Assembly: GCA_903869725.1 (NCBI GenBank)
Contig: CAIQAD010000015.1
Span: 1-38,854 of the forward strand
Length of the DNA stretch: 38,854 bases
Direction: 5' to 3'
Origin: an uncultured Alphaproteobacteria bacterium
GTDB lineage: Bacteria; Pseudomonadota; Alphaproteobacteria; Pelagibacterales; Pelagibacteraceae
In this document: piece by piece, positions 26,870 to 35,407 of the stretch
How positions within the stretch are numbered: the first letter of the stretch is position 1
Layout: each line of letters opens with the position of its first letter
Made by a program: the position numbers and the translations under genes
Notes under the pieces: generated by a model
Database searches by the model: none
The model's input: only the letters and a program-made list of their open reading frames with translations
Told to the model about the DNA's origin: nothing

Positions 26870-27898
26870 ATGGTTAAATTAAACAACCCAAATAAAGATC
26901 CGTATTTAACATACTGGTTATATAGTTCTTTATTAGTTGTTATCTTACTTATTACAGTTGGAGGTTTAACTAGACTTACAACCTCAGGACTTTCAATAAC
27001 AAATTGGGAATTATTTAAAGGTATCTTACCACCACTAAACGCAGAACAGTGGCAAAACTATTTTTCTCTTTATAAAAAAATACCTCAGTATCAAAAGTTA
27101 AATGCCGGTATGTTATTAAATGAGTTTAAATATATTTTTTGGTGGGAGTATATTCATAGAATTTTAGCTAGATTATCTTTTTTTGTTTTTGCAATCCCAT
27201 TTATTGTATTTCTTTTTAAAAATAAATTAACAGCAAGTGAAAAAATATTTTGCTCATTAATAGCTATTTTATTTCTGAGCCAAGGAGCAGCTGGTTGGTA
27301 TATGGTAAAGAGCGGCTTAAATTCTAACGTCTTAGTTAGTCATTTTCGTTTATCGATCCATCTTTTATTGGGTGAATTTATTATTTCTTTAATTTTTTTT
27401 ACAGCGTTATTAGTAAAAAGGGAGAAAATTAAATTAAATAAGTATTCTTATTTAATTTTAATTTTTTTAATAATAGTATTTATTCAAATAGGAGTTGGTG
27501 CCTTTGTGTCAGGACTTAATGCAGGCTTAATCTACCAAACTTGGCCATTAATGAATGGAGATTATATTCCTAAAGATATATATATAATTAAATATTTTAA
27601 AGATTTAAAAGTTTATTCAATTCCGTATTATGTACAATTTTTACACAGAAATATTGCTTACTTAATTTTTTTATTTTTTCTTACAATATTTTATTTAACT
27701 AAAAATTTTTCTAAAATTAGAAGTTTTGTAAAATACGTTTTTGGTGTTCTGTTATTACAAATAATTTTAGGTATTTGCACTTTGTTAAGTGGTATTAATA
27801 TTTATTTAGCTATTTTTCACCAAATAGGTTCTGTGCTTTTAATTTTGTCTATAGTGCTTTTATTTTATAAAATTTCAACTTTATCTATAAAAGATTAG
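26870..27898 (+). CDS. ctaA: Heme A synthase (COX15/CtaA family)
   Basis: Oxidises heme O to heme A for aa3-type cytochrome c oxidase in the inner membrane. The 342-residue protein has about eight membrane segments and the family histidines: WWEYIHRILAR, SHFRLSIHLLLG, QFLHRNIAY and AIFHQIGSVLL. GGLTRLTTSGLSITNW near the N-terminus and QIGVGAFVSGLNAGLIYQTWPLMNG in the middle are strongly diagnostic of the alphaproteobacterial/mitochondrial type. The presence of heme A implies aerobic respiration and links to hemA/hemB in the same window. Confidence 0.96.
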   Translation: MVKLNNPNKDPYLTYWLYSSLLVVILLITVGGLTRLTTSGLSITNWELFKGILPPLNAEQWQNYFSLYKKIPQYQKLNAGMLLNEFKYIFWWEYIHRILARLSFFVFAIPFIVFLFKNKLTASEKIFCSLIAILFLSQGAAGWYMVKSGLNSNVLVSHFRLSIHLLLGEFIISLIFFTALLVKREKIKLNKYSYLILIFLIIVFIQIGVGAFVSGLNAGLIYQTWPLMNGDYIPKDIYIIKYFKDLKVYSIPYYVQFLHRNIAYLIFLFFLTIFYLTKNFSKIRSFVKYVFGVLLLQIILGICTLLSGINIYLAIFHQIGSVLLILSIVLLFYKISTLSIKD

Positions 27899-27928
27899 CA
27901 AATTATTTCTTTTTTTTGCTTTAAATAT

Positions 27929-27964
27929 TTGACTTATTCCTAGCCTAAATATAGGTATTCGACT
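27929..27964 (+). promoter_or_regulatory. Candidate promoter of rplM-rpsI
   Basis: TTGACT at 27929-27934 is a good -35 match. TATAGG (27950-27955, spacing 15) or TAGGTA (27952-27957, spacing 17) could be the -10. Either would start transcription only a few bases before the rplM ATG at 27970, so the leader would be very short and without room for a Shine-Dalgarno sequence. Assigned by eye in AT-rich sequence; treat as a hint. Confidence 0.3.
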
Positions 27965-27969
27965 TCATT

Positions 27970-28425
27970 ATGACAGTATTTATTAAAAAAAGAGACGTTA
28001 AAAAAAATTGGTATAAAATCGATGCAACAAATTTAATTGTCGGAAGGCTTGCGTCCGAAATATCAAAAATTCTCAGAGGAAAGAAAAAAACTAATTTCAC
28101 TCCAAATATGGATGATGGAGATTTTGTTATAGTTACAAACGCTAGTAAAATTAAATTTACTGGAAAAAAATTTGATAAAAAAATTTATTATAAACACACT
28201 GGATTCCCTGGTGGAATTAAAGAAACAACGCCAAACAAAATTTTAGAAAAAGATCCTTCGAGAATTATCAAATTGGCTGTTAAAAGAATGTTGCCAAGAG
28301 GGCCATTGGGTCGCAAACAGTTAGGAAATTTAAAAGTTTATAATGATGAAAATCATCCTCACGCTACACAGAAAGCTTTAGATTTTGATTTTAAATCTTT
28401 GAACCGTAAAAATTCTTTAAATTAA
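27970..28425 (+). CDS. rplM: 50S ribosomal protein L13
   Basis: The 151-residue protein is full length and shows [26 protein letters not shown], then [18 protein letters not shown] and [33 protein letters not shown] and the C-terminal [11 protein letters not shown] are also classic L13 features. It is followed after five bases by rpsI, the universal L13-S9 pair. The 71-bp gap upstream of it, after ctaA, is a likely promoter site. Confidence 0.97.
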   Translation: MTVFIKKRDVKKNWYKIDATNLIVGRLASEISKILRGKKKTNFTPNMDDGDFVIVTNASKIKFTGKKFDKKIYYKHTGFPGGIKETTPNKILEKDPSRIIKLAVKRMLPRGPLGRKQLGNLKVYNDENHPHATQKALDFDFKSLNRKNSLN

Positions 28426-28430
28426 TATAT

Positions 28431-28856
28431 ATGGCTCTTATTATAGAAACTTCTAAAACCAAAATAATTGGCGATCATTTTTACGCAACTGGTAGAAGAA
28501 AAAGTTCTATAGCAAGAGTTTGGTTAAAAACAGGTTCTGGATCTATCGTTGTTAATGGAAAAAAATATAACGAATATTTCAAAAGACCAGTGTTGCAATT
28601 AAGTATTGAAAAACCTTTTAACGTTATTAACAAAGCTAATAGTTATGATGTTAAGTGTACAGTTAAAGGTGGTGGATTAACTGGTCAAGCAGGAGCAATT
28701 TCTTTAGGAATTTCTAGAGCACTTTTCGTGCATGATAATACTTTAAGAAAAGGCTTAAAAAAAGAAGGTCTACTAACAAGAGATTCTAGAAAAGTAGAAA
28801 GAAAGAAATACGGACAGAAAAAAGCAAGAAGAAGATTCCAGTTCTCTAAGAGATAA
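28431..28856 (+). CDS. rpsI: 30S ribosomal protein S9
   Basis: The 141-residue protein has the S9 core [31 protein letters not shown], the conserved [19 protein letters not shown], and the basic C-terminus [22 protein letters not shown]. That tail reaches the P-site tRNA. It is paired with rplM. argC follows after 56 bases. Confidence 0.97.
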   Translation: MALIIETSKTKIIGDHFYATGRRKSSIARVWLKTGSGSIVVNGKKYNEYFKRPVLQLSIEKPFNVINKANSYDVKCTVKGGGLTGQAGAISLGISRALFVHDNTLRKGLKKEGLLTRDSRKVERKKYGQKKARRRFQFSKR

Positions 28857-28912
28857 TTTGCATTATTTATTTTAGTCTTTAAGTCATAATAAAGTTCTTA
28901 TAAAACGTAAGC

Positions 28913-29944
28913 ATGTCGAATAAGTTTAATGTTTTGATAAATGGTGCTTCAGGTTTTGTAGGCTTAGAATTAGTTAAAATTTTAAGCAATCATAAATATA
29001 TAAATCTTAAATATTTGTGCTCAAGAAGTTCTATTGGAAAAAGCGTTAATCATTTTTTAGATCAAAAAATTAGAAAAAAATTACCTCTAATATCAGATAT
29101 TAATAAAGTAGATTTTGAAGATGTAGACATTGTCTTTTCTGCATTACCACACGGTCAAGCCCAGGATTTGTTAAATAAATTAGGACATTCAAAAATTTTT
29201 ATAGATTTATCTGCTGATTTTAGATTTTCAAATTCTGATACTTTTGCAAAATGGTATGGATTCGAACACAAATCAAAAGCGTATCAAAAATTTGCAGTTT
29301 ATGGACTTTCTGAATTTGCTAAAGATGCAATAGAAAAATCAAATGTAATTGCATGTCCTGGTTGTTACCCTACATCAATACAATTACCTTTAGTACCTTT
29401 GTTACTTAAAAAATTGATTAAAACTAATAAGATTATTATAGATTCTAAGTCTGGTTATTCAGGAGCTGGAAAAAAAGTTTATGATAAAAAATTATATCCT
29501 AATCTTAAAAAAAATATTGCAGTCTACGGCGTTGGAAAGCACAGACACATGCCTGAAATTGATCAAGGTTTAAAATTTTTTGGAAAAGTTAAGTCAAAAA
29601 TTCAAGTTGAGTTCACGCCACATTTAATCCCAACATTTAGAGGAATGATGTCAACAATTTATGTCGAAGCAGCTAAAAATTCTAATGTTTTTAAAATTTA
29701 CGAATTCTTAAAAAAATTTTATAAAAAAAGTAGTTTTGTTAGAGTTCTGCCTAAAAATGTTTTTCCAAATACAAACAATGTTATGAATAATAATTTTTGT
29801 GACATTAATGTGTTTTCAGGAAGAGATAGTAAGCAAATAATAATAGTAAGCGCCATTGATAATTTAGTCAAAGGTGCTGCTGGTCAAGCAGTTCAAAATA
29901 TGAATTTAAGAATTGGTGTTGATGAAATTGCTGGATTAAAATAA
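28913..29944 (+). CDS. argC: N-acetyl-gamma-glutamyl-phosphate reductase
   Basis: NADPH-dependent third step of arginine synthesis. The 343-residue protein has the dinucleotide-binding start LINGASGFVGLELVKIL, the active-site Cys in ACPGCYPTSIQLPL, and SGYSGAGKK. It also has the His-containing GKHRHMPEIDQ and the late SAIDNLVKGAAGQAVQNMN. The rplM-rpsI-argC order is common in Alphaproteobacteria. hom follows after four bases. Confidence 0.96.
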   Translation: MSNKFNVLINGASGFVGLELVKILSNHKYINLKYLCSRSSIGKSVNHFLDQKIRKKLPLISDINKVDFEDVDIVFSALPHGQAQDLLNKLGHSKIFIDLSADFRFSNSDTFAKWYGFEHKSKAYQKFAVYGLSEFAKDAIEKSNVIACPGCYPTSIQLPLVPLLLKKLIKTNKIIIDSKSGYSGAGKKVYDKKLYPNLKKNIAVYGVGKHRHMPEIDQGLKFFGKVKSKIQVEFTPHLIPTFRGMMSTIYVEAAKNSNVFKIYEFLKKFYKKSSFVRVLPKNVFPNTNNVMNNNFCDINVFSGRDSKQIIIVSAIDNLVKGAAGQAVQNMNLRIGVDEIAGLK

Positions 29945-29948
29945 TTCT

Positions 29949-31247
29949 ATGAAAAATCATTTTAATATAGCTATAGTGGGCCTTGGTAATATTGGCTCTG
30001 AAGTTTTAAGATATTTAAATAAAAATAAAAAGAATATAGAAAGAACTACTAACTCTACATTTTCTATTAATTATTTATCTGCAAGAAATTTAAAAAAAAA
30101 AAGAGGGTCGTCAATTAGTAAAAAGCTATGGATTAAAAATCCTGTAGATTTAGTTAAAAAAAAAAATGTTGATGTAATTATCGAACTTGTTGGTGGAGCA
30201 GAGGGTATTGCTAAAAAATTAGTTTTTGGTGCTTTAAAAAATAAGAAACACATTATTACTGCTAATAAATCTTTAATATTCAAATATGGTAATCAACTTG
30301 CGCAAATTGCTGAAAAAAATTCAGTTAATTTATTATTTGAAGCTTCAGTTGGTGGGGGCATTCCAATTATTAAATCTATTAAAGAAAGTTTAGTTGGAAA
30401 TAAAATATTTCATATTTACGGAATACTAAATGGTACTACAAATTTTATTTTAACTGAAATTGAGAAAACAAAAAAAAGTTTTAAAGAAATTCTAAACAAA
30501 GCACAAAAATTAGGATATGCAGAACCAGACCCGAAATTTGATTTAAACGGAGATGACGTAAAATCAAAAATTTCTATTTTATCTAGCTTATGTTTTAAAA
30601 CTGCTATTTTGAATAAGCCATTTTTAACTGAAGGAATTGAGAATATAGATCTAGAAGATATTAATTATGCAAAAAGATTTGATTATAAGATTAAATTACT
30701 TGGAATTTCTGAAATTGTTAATAATCAAGTTAAAATAAGAGTTCATCCATGTCTAATTCATAAAAATTCTGATCTTGCAAAAGTTAACAGTGTTAATAAT
30801 GCAATTATGGTTGAAGGTTCTCCCATTGGAAAAATCGTATATCAGGGTTTAGGAGCAGGTAAGGGTCCAACTACCTCATCTGTTATTTCTGATCTAAATT
30901 CTATTTTAAGAAATAATTTAAGTAACCCATTTGGATTTAGTTATAAATCTGCAAGAAAGTTAAAACTTTTTGATTTTAGAAAACATACTTGTAAATATTA
31001 TCTTAGATTATCGGTTGAGGATAAGCCAGGAGTGTTGTCAAAAATTACATCTATCTTATCAAAAAGCGGAATATCTATCCAAAACTTTTTGCAAAAACCA
31101 GTTAACAAAATGTATTCTAGCTTAGTGATCATTACTCATCTTGCTGTTGAGAAAAGGATTCAATTTGCACTCAAAATGATTAGTAAGCAAAAATTTGTAA
31201 AAGAAAAAATAGTAATGATCAGAATTAGAGACGACAAAAAATTATGA
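29949..31247 (+). CDS. hom: Homoserine dehydrogenase
   Basis: Reduces aspartate semialdehyde to homoserine, towards threonine and methionine. In the 432 residues the NAD(P)-binding IVGLGNIGSEVLRYL is at the N-terminus. VDVIIELVGG and ITANKSLIFKYG come next, then GILNGTTNFILTEI and GYAEPDPKFDLNGDDVKSK with the catalytic Asp/Lys region. A C-terminal ACT domain starts near YYLRLSVEDKPGVLSKITS (about 350-420), normally the site of threonine feedback. It overlaps glpX by four bases. Confidence 0.96.
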   Translation: MKNHFNIAIVGLGNIGSEVLRYLNKNKKNIERTTNSTFSINYLSARNLKKKRGSSISKKLWIKNPVDLVKKKNVDVIIELVGGAEGIAKKLVFGALKNKKHIITANKSLIFKYGNQLAQIAEKNSVNLLFEASVGGGIPIIKSIKESLVGNKIFHIYGILNGTTNFILTEIEKTKKSFKEILNKAQKLGYAEPDPKFDLNGDDVKSKISILSSLCFKTAILNKPFLTEGIENIDLEDINYAKRFDYKIKLLGISEIVNNQVKIRVHPCLIHKNSDLAKVNSVNNAIMVEGSPIGKIVYQGLGAGKGPTTSSVISDLNSILRNNLSNPFGFSYKSARKLKLFDFRKHTCKYYLRLSVEDKPGVLSKITSILSKSGISIQNFLQKPVNKMYSSLVIITHLAVEKRIQFALKMISKQKFVKEKIVMIRIRDDKKL

Positions 31248-32191
31248 TATTTGATGAAAAATTTATTGATTTATTTGTCAATACAACAAGTGAAGCTGCT
31301 TACGCCTCTTCTTTACTAAAAGGTAAAGGTAATAAAATTGCAGCAGATCAAGCAGCTGTAGATAAAATGCGTTTTCATTTAAATAAGATCCCTATGAAAG
31401 GAAGAATTGTCATCGGTGAAGGAGAAATGGATGAAGCTCCAATGTTATATATTGGAGAGATTTTAGGAACAGGAGGCGGAGATGAAGTTGATATTGCAGT
31501 TGACCCTTTAGAAGGCACTAATTTAACTGCTAAAAATTTGCCCAACGCATTATCGGTTCTGGCCGTCTCTAAAAAAGATAATTTATTAAATGCTCCAGAT
31601 ACTTATATGGATAAAATTGCTGTAGGTAAAAATGTTCCAAAAGGTGTTATCGATCTTGATAATTCAGTTAAGAAAAATATTTTAAACTTGGCAGACCATA
31701 AAAAAACTTCTCCCACTAAACTAACCGCTTGTCTTCTTGAAAGAGAACGTCACAATAATATTATTGCCGATCTAAAAGCTTTGGGAGTAAAAATTAAATT
31801 TATATCTGATGGTGATGTAACAGGAGCAATTTATGCTGGCTTGCCTGAATTTAATGTCGATATTTATCTTGGAATAGGTGGAGCTCCAGAAGGTGTTCTT
31901 GCTGCCGCAGCATTAAAATGTCTTGGAGGACAATTTCAAGCAAGATTAATTCTGAATAATGAAGATGAAATTAAAAAAGCAAAAAAGTTAGGTATTAAAG
32001 ATCTAAATAGAAAATATGATACCGACGATTTAGTCAAAGATGATGTATTTTTCTGCGCAAGTGGTGTTACTGATGGAGATTTAGTCAAAGGTATTAAAAT
32101 TTTAGATAATACTTATTACGAAGCTCAAACTTTAGTTCTTCATTACAATTCTAAAATGAATAAAAAAGTTACTAATAAATATTCCCTATGA
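31244..32191 (+). CDS. glpX: Fructose-1,6-bisphosphatase, class II
   Basis: Dephosphorylates fructose 1,6-bisphosphate in gluconeogenesis. The 315 residues have DKMRFHLNKIPMKGRIVIGEGEMDEAPMLY in part, the metal-binding DIAVDPLEGTNLTA, FISDGDVTGAIYA, and GIGGAPEGVLAAAALKCLGG. VFFCASGVTDGDLVKGI lies near the end. It overlaps hom and recJ by four bases on each side (ATGA). The hom-glpX-recJ order is conserved in Alphaproteobacteria; a functional reason is not obvious. Confidence 0.95.
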   Translation: MIFDEKFIDLFVNTTSEAAYASSLLKGKGNKIAADQAAVDKMRFHLNKIPMKGRIVIGEGEMDEAPMLYIGEILGTGGGDEVDIAVDPLEGTNLTAKNLPNALSVLAVSKKDNLLNAPDTYMDKIAVGKNVPKGVIDLDNSVKKNILNLADHKKTSPTKLTACLLERERHNNIIADLKALGVKIKFISDGDVTGAIYAGLPEFNVDIYLGIGGAPEGVLAAAALKCLGGQFQARLILNNEDEIKKAKKLGIKDLNRKYDTDDLVKDDVFFCASGVTDGDLVKGIKILDNTYYEAQTLVLHYNSKMNKKVTNKYSL

Positions 32192-33939
32192 GCTACCAGT
32201 CAGTTACTGGTAAAAATTGGGCGTTAAATGAATTTAATTCTAATGAAGTTTTAGAGTACTCACAAAAAAAAGGGTTTAGTTCTCTTTTATCTAAACTTTT
32301 ATCAATTAGAAAAATTACTATTGATAAATCAGATTTATTCTTGGATCCTAAAATAAAAGATTTTTTACCTAATCCTAATGTTTTAAAAGATATGGAATTA
32401 GCTTCTAATCTTTTAATTAATGCAATTTTAAATAAAAAAAAAATTTGTGTGTTTGGAGATTACGACGTTGATGGTGCATCTGCGACTGCAATAATAATTA
32501 ATTTTTTGAAAAATTTTTACGACAATTATATAATTTATATTCCTGATAGAATAACAGAAGGGTATGGACCAACTCTTGAAGCTTTTAAGAAAATTATAAA
32601 TGACGGCATAAATTTTATTATAACTGTTGATTGTGGTACTACATCTTTTGAGGCAATTGATTATGCCTACAATAACAATACTGAGGTAATTATTCTAGAT
32701 CATCATCAGGCAGATATTAGTATTCCAAAATGTAAAGCATTAGTTAATCCTAAACAAATTAATGACAGTTCTAATTTAAACTATTTATGTGCTGCTGGAG
32801 TTGCCTTTTTATTTATTGTTTCAACAAATAAAATATTGCGAGAAAAAAAATATTATACTGAGAATAATATTAAAGAACCTGAGCTTTTAGATTTTTTAGA
32901 TCTAGTCGCTTTAGGGACGGTTTGTGATGTAGTTCCTTTGTTGCAACTTAATAGAGCTTTAGTTTATCAAGGTCTTAAAATTCTAAAAAAAAGAAAAAAT
33001 ATAGGTATAAAAACCCTATTTGACCTCTTAAATGTTAGTGAAGCACCAAATGCTTATCAATTAGGGTTCGTTATTGGACCTAGAATTAATGCAGGGGGCA
33101 GGATTGGAAAATCAAACCTTGGATCATTGCTACTTACAACTGAAGATGCAAAAACCGCTTACCAAATCGCAAATCAATTAAATGAATTAAATGTAAAAAG
33201 AAAATCTATAGAGGAAAATATTCTAAAAGAGGCTTTTGCACTTGCTGAAACAGAGAAAAATAATGATGTAATTATAGTATCTAGTAAATTATGGCACGAA
33301 GGATTGATTGGTATTATAGCTAGCAGAATAAAAGAAAAGTATTCAAAACCAACAATCGTAATTACTGAAACCAATATAATTGCAAAAGGATCTTGCAGAT
33401 CCATTGTAGGTTTTGATATCGGATTAAACATAGTTCTTGCCAAACAAAATAATCTAATTTTAAAAGGAGGTGGCCACGTTATGGCAGCAGGTTTTAGTAT
33501 TAATAAAAATAAAATATCTGAATTTAAAAATTTTATTTTTCAATCTTACTCAAAAACCAAAAAAAATATAAATATTAATCTAGACATGAATATTGATGAA
33601 ATTATAACCGCAAACTCTGTTAATGAAAAAACTTTTGAAGAAATTGATAAACTAGCCCCCTTTGGGTCTGGTAATCCTGAACCAAGATTTATGATAGAAA
33701 ACTTAACGCCTTTAAAAATAAATTTTGAAAATGAAAACTTAATAAAATATTTATTTAAAGATAATTCAAATATTTATCTAACCGCTTTGTGTTTTAAAAA
33801 TAATAAAGAAAATATTATTGATTATTTAAAAAATTTAAAAAATAATAAATTTAATATTATTGGGAGAATAAATAAGAATGTTTGGAATAAACAAAAAACG
33901 TTTGAATTTTTAATTGATGATTTGTGTTTAGTAAGTTAA
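32188..33939 (+). CDS. recJ: Single-stranded-DNA-specific exonuclease RecJ
   Basis: 5'-3' exonuclease in recombination and mismatch repair. The 583-residue protein has the DHH-family motifs: FGDYDVDGASATAI (motif I), FIITVDCGTTSFEAI (II), and VIILDHHQAD (III). ALGTVCDVVPL (IV) follows. The DHHA1 domain shows GFVIGPRINAGGRIG, SSKLWHEGLIGIIASRIKEKY and GGGHVMAAGFSI. The C-terminal OB-fold begins near IDKLAPFGSGNPEPRF. Length and motif order are normal. Confidence 0.96.
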   Translation: MSYQSVTGKNWALNEFNSNEVLEYSQKKGFSSLLSKLLSIRKITIDKSDLFLDPKIKDFLPNPNVLKDMELASNLLINAILNKKKICVFGDYDVDGASATAIIINFLKNFYDNYIIYIPDRITEGYGPTLEAFKKIINDGINFIITVDCGTTSFEAIDYAYNNNTEVIILDHHQADISIPKCKALVNPKQINDSSNLNYLCAAGVAFLFIVSTNKILREKKYYTENNIKEPELLDFLDLVALGTVCDVVPLLQLNRALVYQGLKILKKRKNIGIKTLFDLLNVSEAPNAYQLGFVIGPRINAGGRIGKSNLGSLLLTTEDAKTAYQIANQLNELNVKRKSIEENILKEAFALAETEKNNDVIIVSSKLWHEGLIGIIASRIKEKYSKPTIVITETNIIAKGSCRSIVGFDIGLNIVLAKQNNLILKGGGHVMAAGFSINKNKISEFKNFIFQSYSKTKKNININLDMNIDEIITANSVNEKTFEEIDKLAPFGSGNPEPRFMIENLTPLKINFENENLIKYLFKDNSNIYLTALCFKNNKENIIDYLKNLKNNKFNIIGRINKNVWNKQKTFEFLIDDLCLVS

Positions 33940-33955
33940 GTTTTGTATATATTAG

Positions 33956-33984
33956 TTGATTATTAATCTTAAACACTCTAAATA
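33956..33984 (+). promoter_or_regulatory. Candidate promoter of tRNA-Glu
   Basis: TTGATT (33956-33961) and TAAATA (33979-33984) are 17 bases apart, placing the transcript start about five bases before the mature tRNA-Glu 5' end at 33996. The boxes lie between recJ and the tRNA, so the tRNA need not depend on recJ transcription. Found by eye. Confidence 0.45.
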
Positions 33985-33995
33985 ATCTTGCTTAT

Positions 33996-34070
33996 GGTCC
34001 CTTCGTCTATCGGTTAGGACACGTGGTTTTCATCCATGAAAGAGGGGTTCGATTCCCCTAGGGACCGCCA
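33996..34070 (+). tRNA. tRNA-Glu (anticodon TTC)
   Basis: A complete cloverleaf. The acceptor GGTCCCT pairs with AGGGACC, the D arm contains TCGGTTAGGA, and the anticodon stem CGTGG/CCATG carries the loop TTTTCAT with anticodon TTC. The T arm is GGGGTTCGATTCCCC. The CCA end is encoded (34068-34070). It lies between recJ and the 3' end of the NifU-like gene on the opposite strand, which begins two bases on. Confidence 0.97.
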
Positions 34071-34071
34071 T

Positions 34072-34464
34072 TTAAAAAGATTTTATAAAAGCATTAAATG
34101 GCATTAATATACAGTCTTTTCTATTTATATATTTTTGATTTTTGAATATTGAAAATTTTTTCCATTCTATAGATGTTTTTAGAATTTTATTATTAAAATC
34201 ATGAATAAAAATTCTCGAAAAATTTTTTATTTTTTGAATACTTTTATTAGTTATGTGGTGACAGAAAAACATTGTAGAAACCTGACAAATTAAACAAGAT
34301 TCGCACTCAAAAGTGACATTAGCTAATATTTTTTTTTTAATTTGTAAGTATAAAGTTATTTTATCGCCACAAATATTGTTTTTATGAGTAATTTTCTTTG
34401 TGTAATTTTTTATTTTTCCATAATTCTCTAAATTACCAGCAAGACTTAGTAATCTTTTATCCAT
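34072..34464 (-). CDS. NifU/SufU-like iron-sulfur cluster scaffold protein (divergent)
   Basis: The 130-residue, Lys/Ile/Asn-rich protein resembles the NifU N-terminal (IscU/SufU) scaffold family. It has ICGDKITLYLQI (Cys32 and Asp34, as in the CGD motif), then FECESCLICQVSTM (Cys57 at the position of the conserved GxGC). RKDCILMPFNAFI follows (Cys118, as in the SufU R-x-x-C-x-x-x-P/W ending). All three ligand cysteines and the Asp are thus kept. The surroundings are unusual: Cys54, Cys60 and Cys68 are extra, and the family's glycines around Cys57 are replaced. No cysteine desulfurase or suf gene is adjacent. Function as a scaffold is inference from these motifs; the overall similarity to canonical members is low. 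Confidence 0.68.
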   Translation of the reverse strand: MDKRLLSLAGNLENYGKIKNYTKKITHKNNICGDKITLYLQIKKKILANVTFECESCLICQVSTMFFCHHITNKSIQKIKNFSRIFIHDFNNKILKTSIEWKKFSIFKNQKYINRKDCILMPFNAFIKSF

Positions 34465-34659
34465 TAAAATTTATTTTAAATTTTTTTTGTTAAATACATA
34501 TTATTTTAGCCTATAGCAGTATTTCGTAAATATACTATTTAGATATTGTCGTTCATTAGCTACAAGCTAATCATTGTATTTTTATTAAACTAAATTTTTT
34601 TTAGTTTTCATCTATCATTTCTACAATTGTTGTTGTAAAACCTTGCTAACTAGTTTGAT
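34465..34659. other. Non-coding gap between the NifU-like gene and tRNA-Pro
   Basis: AT-rich sequence with no open frame I would call a gene. It holds a perfect 7-bp inverted repeat with a 3-base loop (ATTAGCT-ACA-AGCTAAT, 34555-34571). There is also a weaker AT-only hairpin (AAACTAAA 34587-34594 with TTTAGTTT 34600-34607). Promoters for the NifU-like gene (leftward) and tRNA-Pro (rightward) should be here, but I see no convincing pair of boxes. Confidence 0.5.
34555..34571. repeat. Short perfect inverted repeat
   Basis: ATTAGCT and AGCTAAT are separated by ACA. It is not followed by a T-run on either strand, so it is not a typical intrinsic terminator. It could be an operator for the divergent NifU-like gene (start at 34464) or simply chance. 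Confidence 0.4.
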
Positions 34660-34736
<77 letters not shown>

Positions 34737-34912
34737 ATTAAGTTCTAAAAGTTTAGTTTTTTTGCAAACTCTATGTTATTTAGCTAGCCATTATTTGTTG
34801 TGATCATTTATGGTGAGTTAATTCGACCAATTACGCTGTTAGTTTATGTACTTGTACTTGAGTTATTATTTTTTTTGAAAAAGTGATAAGTTAAAATTTT
34901 AAAAATTAAATT
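34737..34912. other. Non-coding gap between tRNA-Pro and coaD
   Basis: 176 bp without a credible open frame. It contains a weak AGTTT...AAACT inverted repeat just after the tRNA, followed by no clear T-run, and the short palindrome GCTAGC. The coaD promoter is expected in the right half. I see nothing else that I can support. Confidence 0.5.
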
Positions 34913-35404
34913 ATGAAAAAAATTGGTTTATACCCAGGTTCATTTGATCCTATAACTTTTGGACACATTGATATTATAAAAAGGGCATCCAAAATTGTAG
35001 ATAAATTATTTATTGGCGTTCCTTTAATAAACAAAAAAAAAACTATTTTTACTATAACTGAAAGAGTGAATTTAATTAAAGCAGTAGTTAATGATTTTAA
35101 TCCCGATTTAAAAAAAAGAATTGAAGTAGTATCTTTTGGAGGATTAACCACAAATTACTGCAAAAAAATATCAGCAACAGTTATTTTTAGAGGTCTAAGA
35201 GTTGCTTCAGACTTTGAATATGAATTTCAATTAGCTGGTATGAACTATAAATTAAATAGTAATCTAGAGACTGTTTTTTTGATGGCCGAAATACAAAACC
35301 AGATTATTTCTTCAAATTTTGTAAAAGAAATTGCAAGTTTAAAAGGAGATTTAGTGCAATTTGTTCCAAATGTTGTTATTAAAGCTCTGAAAAAGAAATT
35401 TTAA
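34913..35404 (+). CDS. coaD: Phosphopantetheine adenylyltransferase
   Basis: Transfers AMP from ATP to 4'-phosphopantetheine, the penultimate step of CoA synthesis. The 163 residues begin GLYPGSFDPITFGHIDII with the nucleotidyltransferase T-x-G-H motif. ATVIFRGLRVASDFEYEFQLAGMN and a C-terminal part with ISSNFVKEIASLKGD (ISS-x-x-x-R/K-like) follow. Length is standard. It is followed by the cyclophilin gene after three bases and then tgt, an order seen in other Alphaproteobacteria. Confidence 0.96.
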   Translation: MKKIGLYPGSFDPITFGHIDIIKRASKIVDKLFIGVPLINKKKTIFTITERVNLIKAVVNDFNPDLKKRIEVVSFGGLTTNYCKKISATVIFRGLRVASDFEYEFQLAGMNYKLNSNLETVFLMAEIQNQIISSNFVKEIASLKGDLVQFVPNVVIKALKKKF

Positions 35405-35407
35405 ACA

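Noticed and set aside
34587-34607. AAACTAAA/TTTAGTTT hairpin as an intrinsic terminator
   Set aside because: The stem is purely weak pairs except one, the T-run is in the loop rather than after the stem, and no gene ends beside it.
34906-35151. Open frame on the minus strand over coaD
   Set aside because: Shadow of coaD, which carries clear catalytic motifs.
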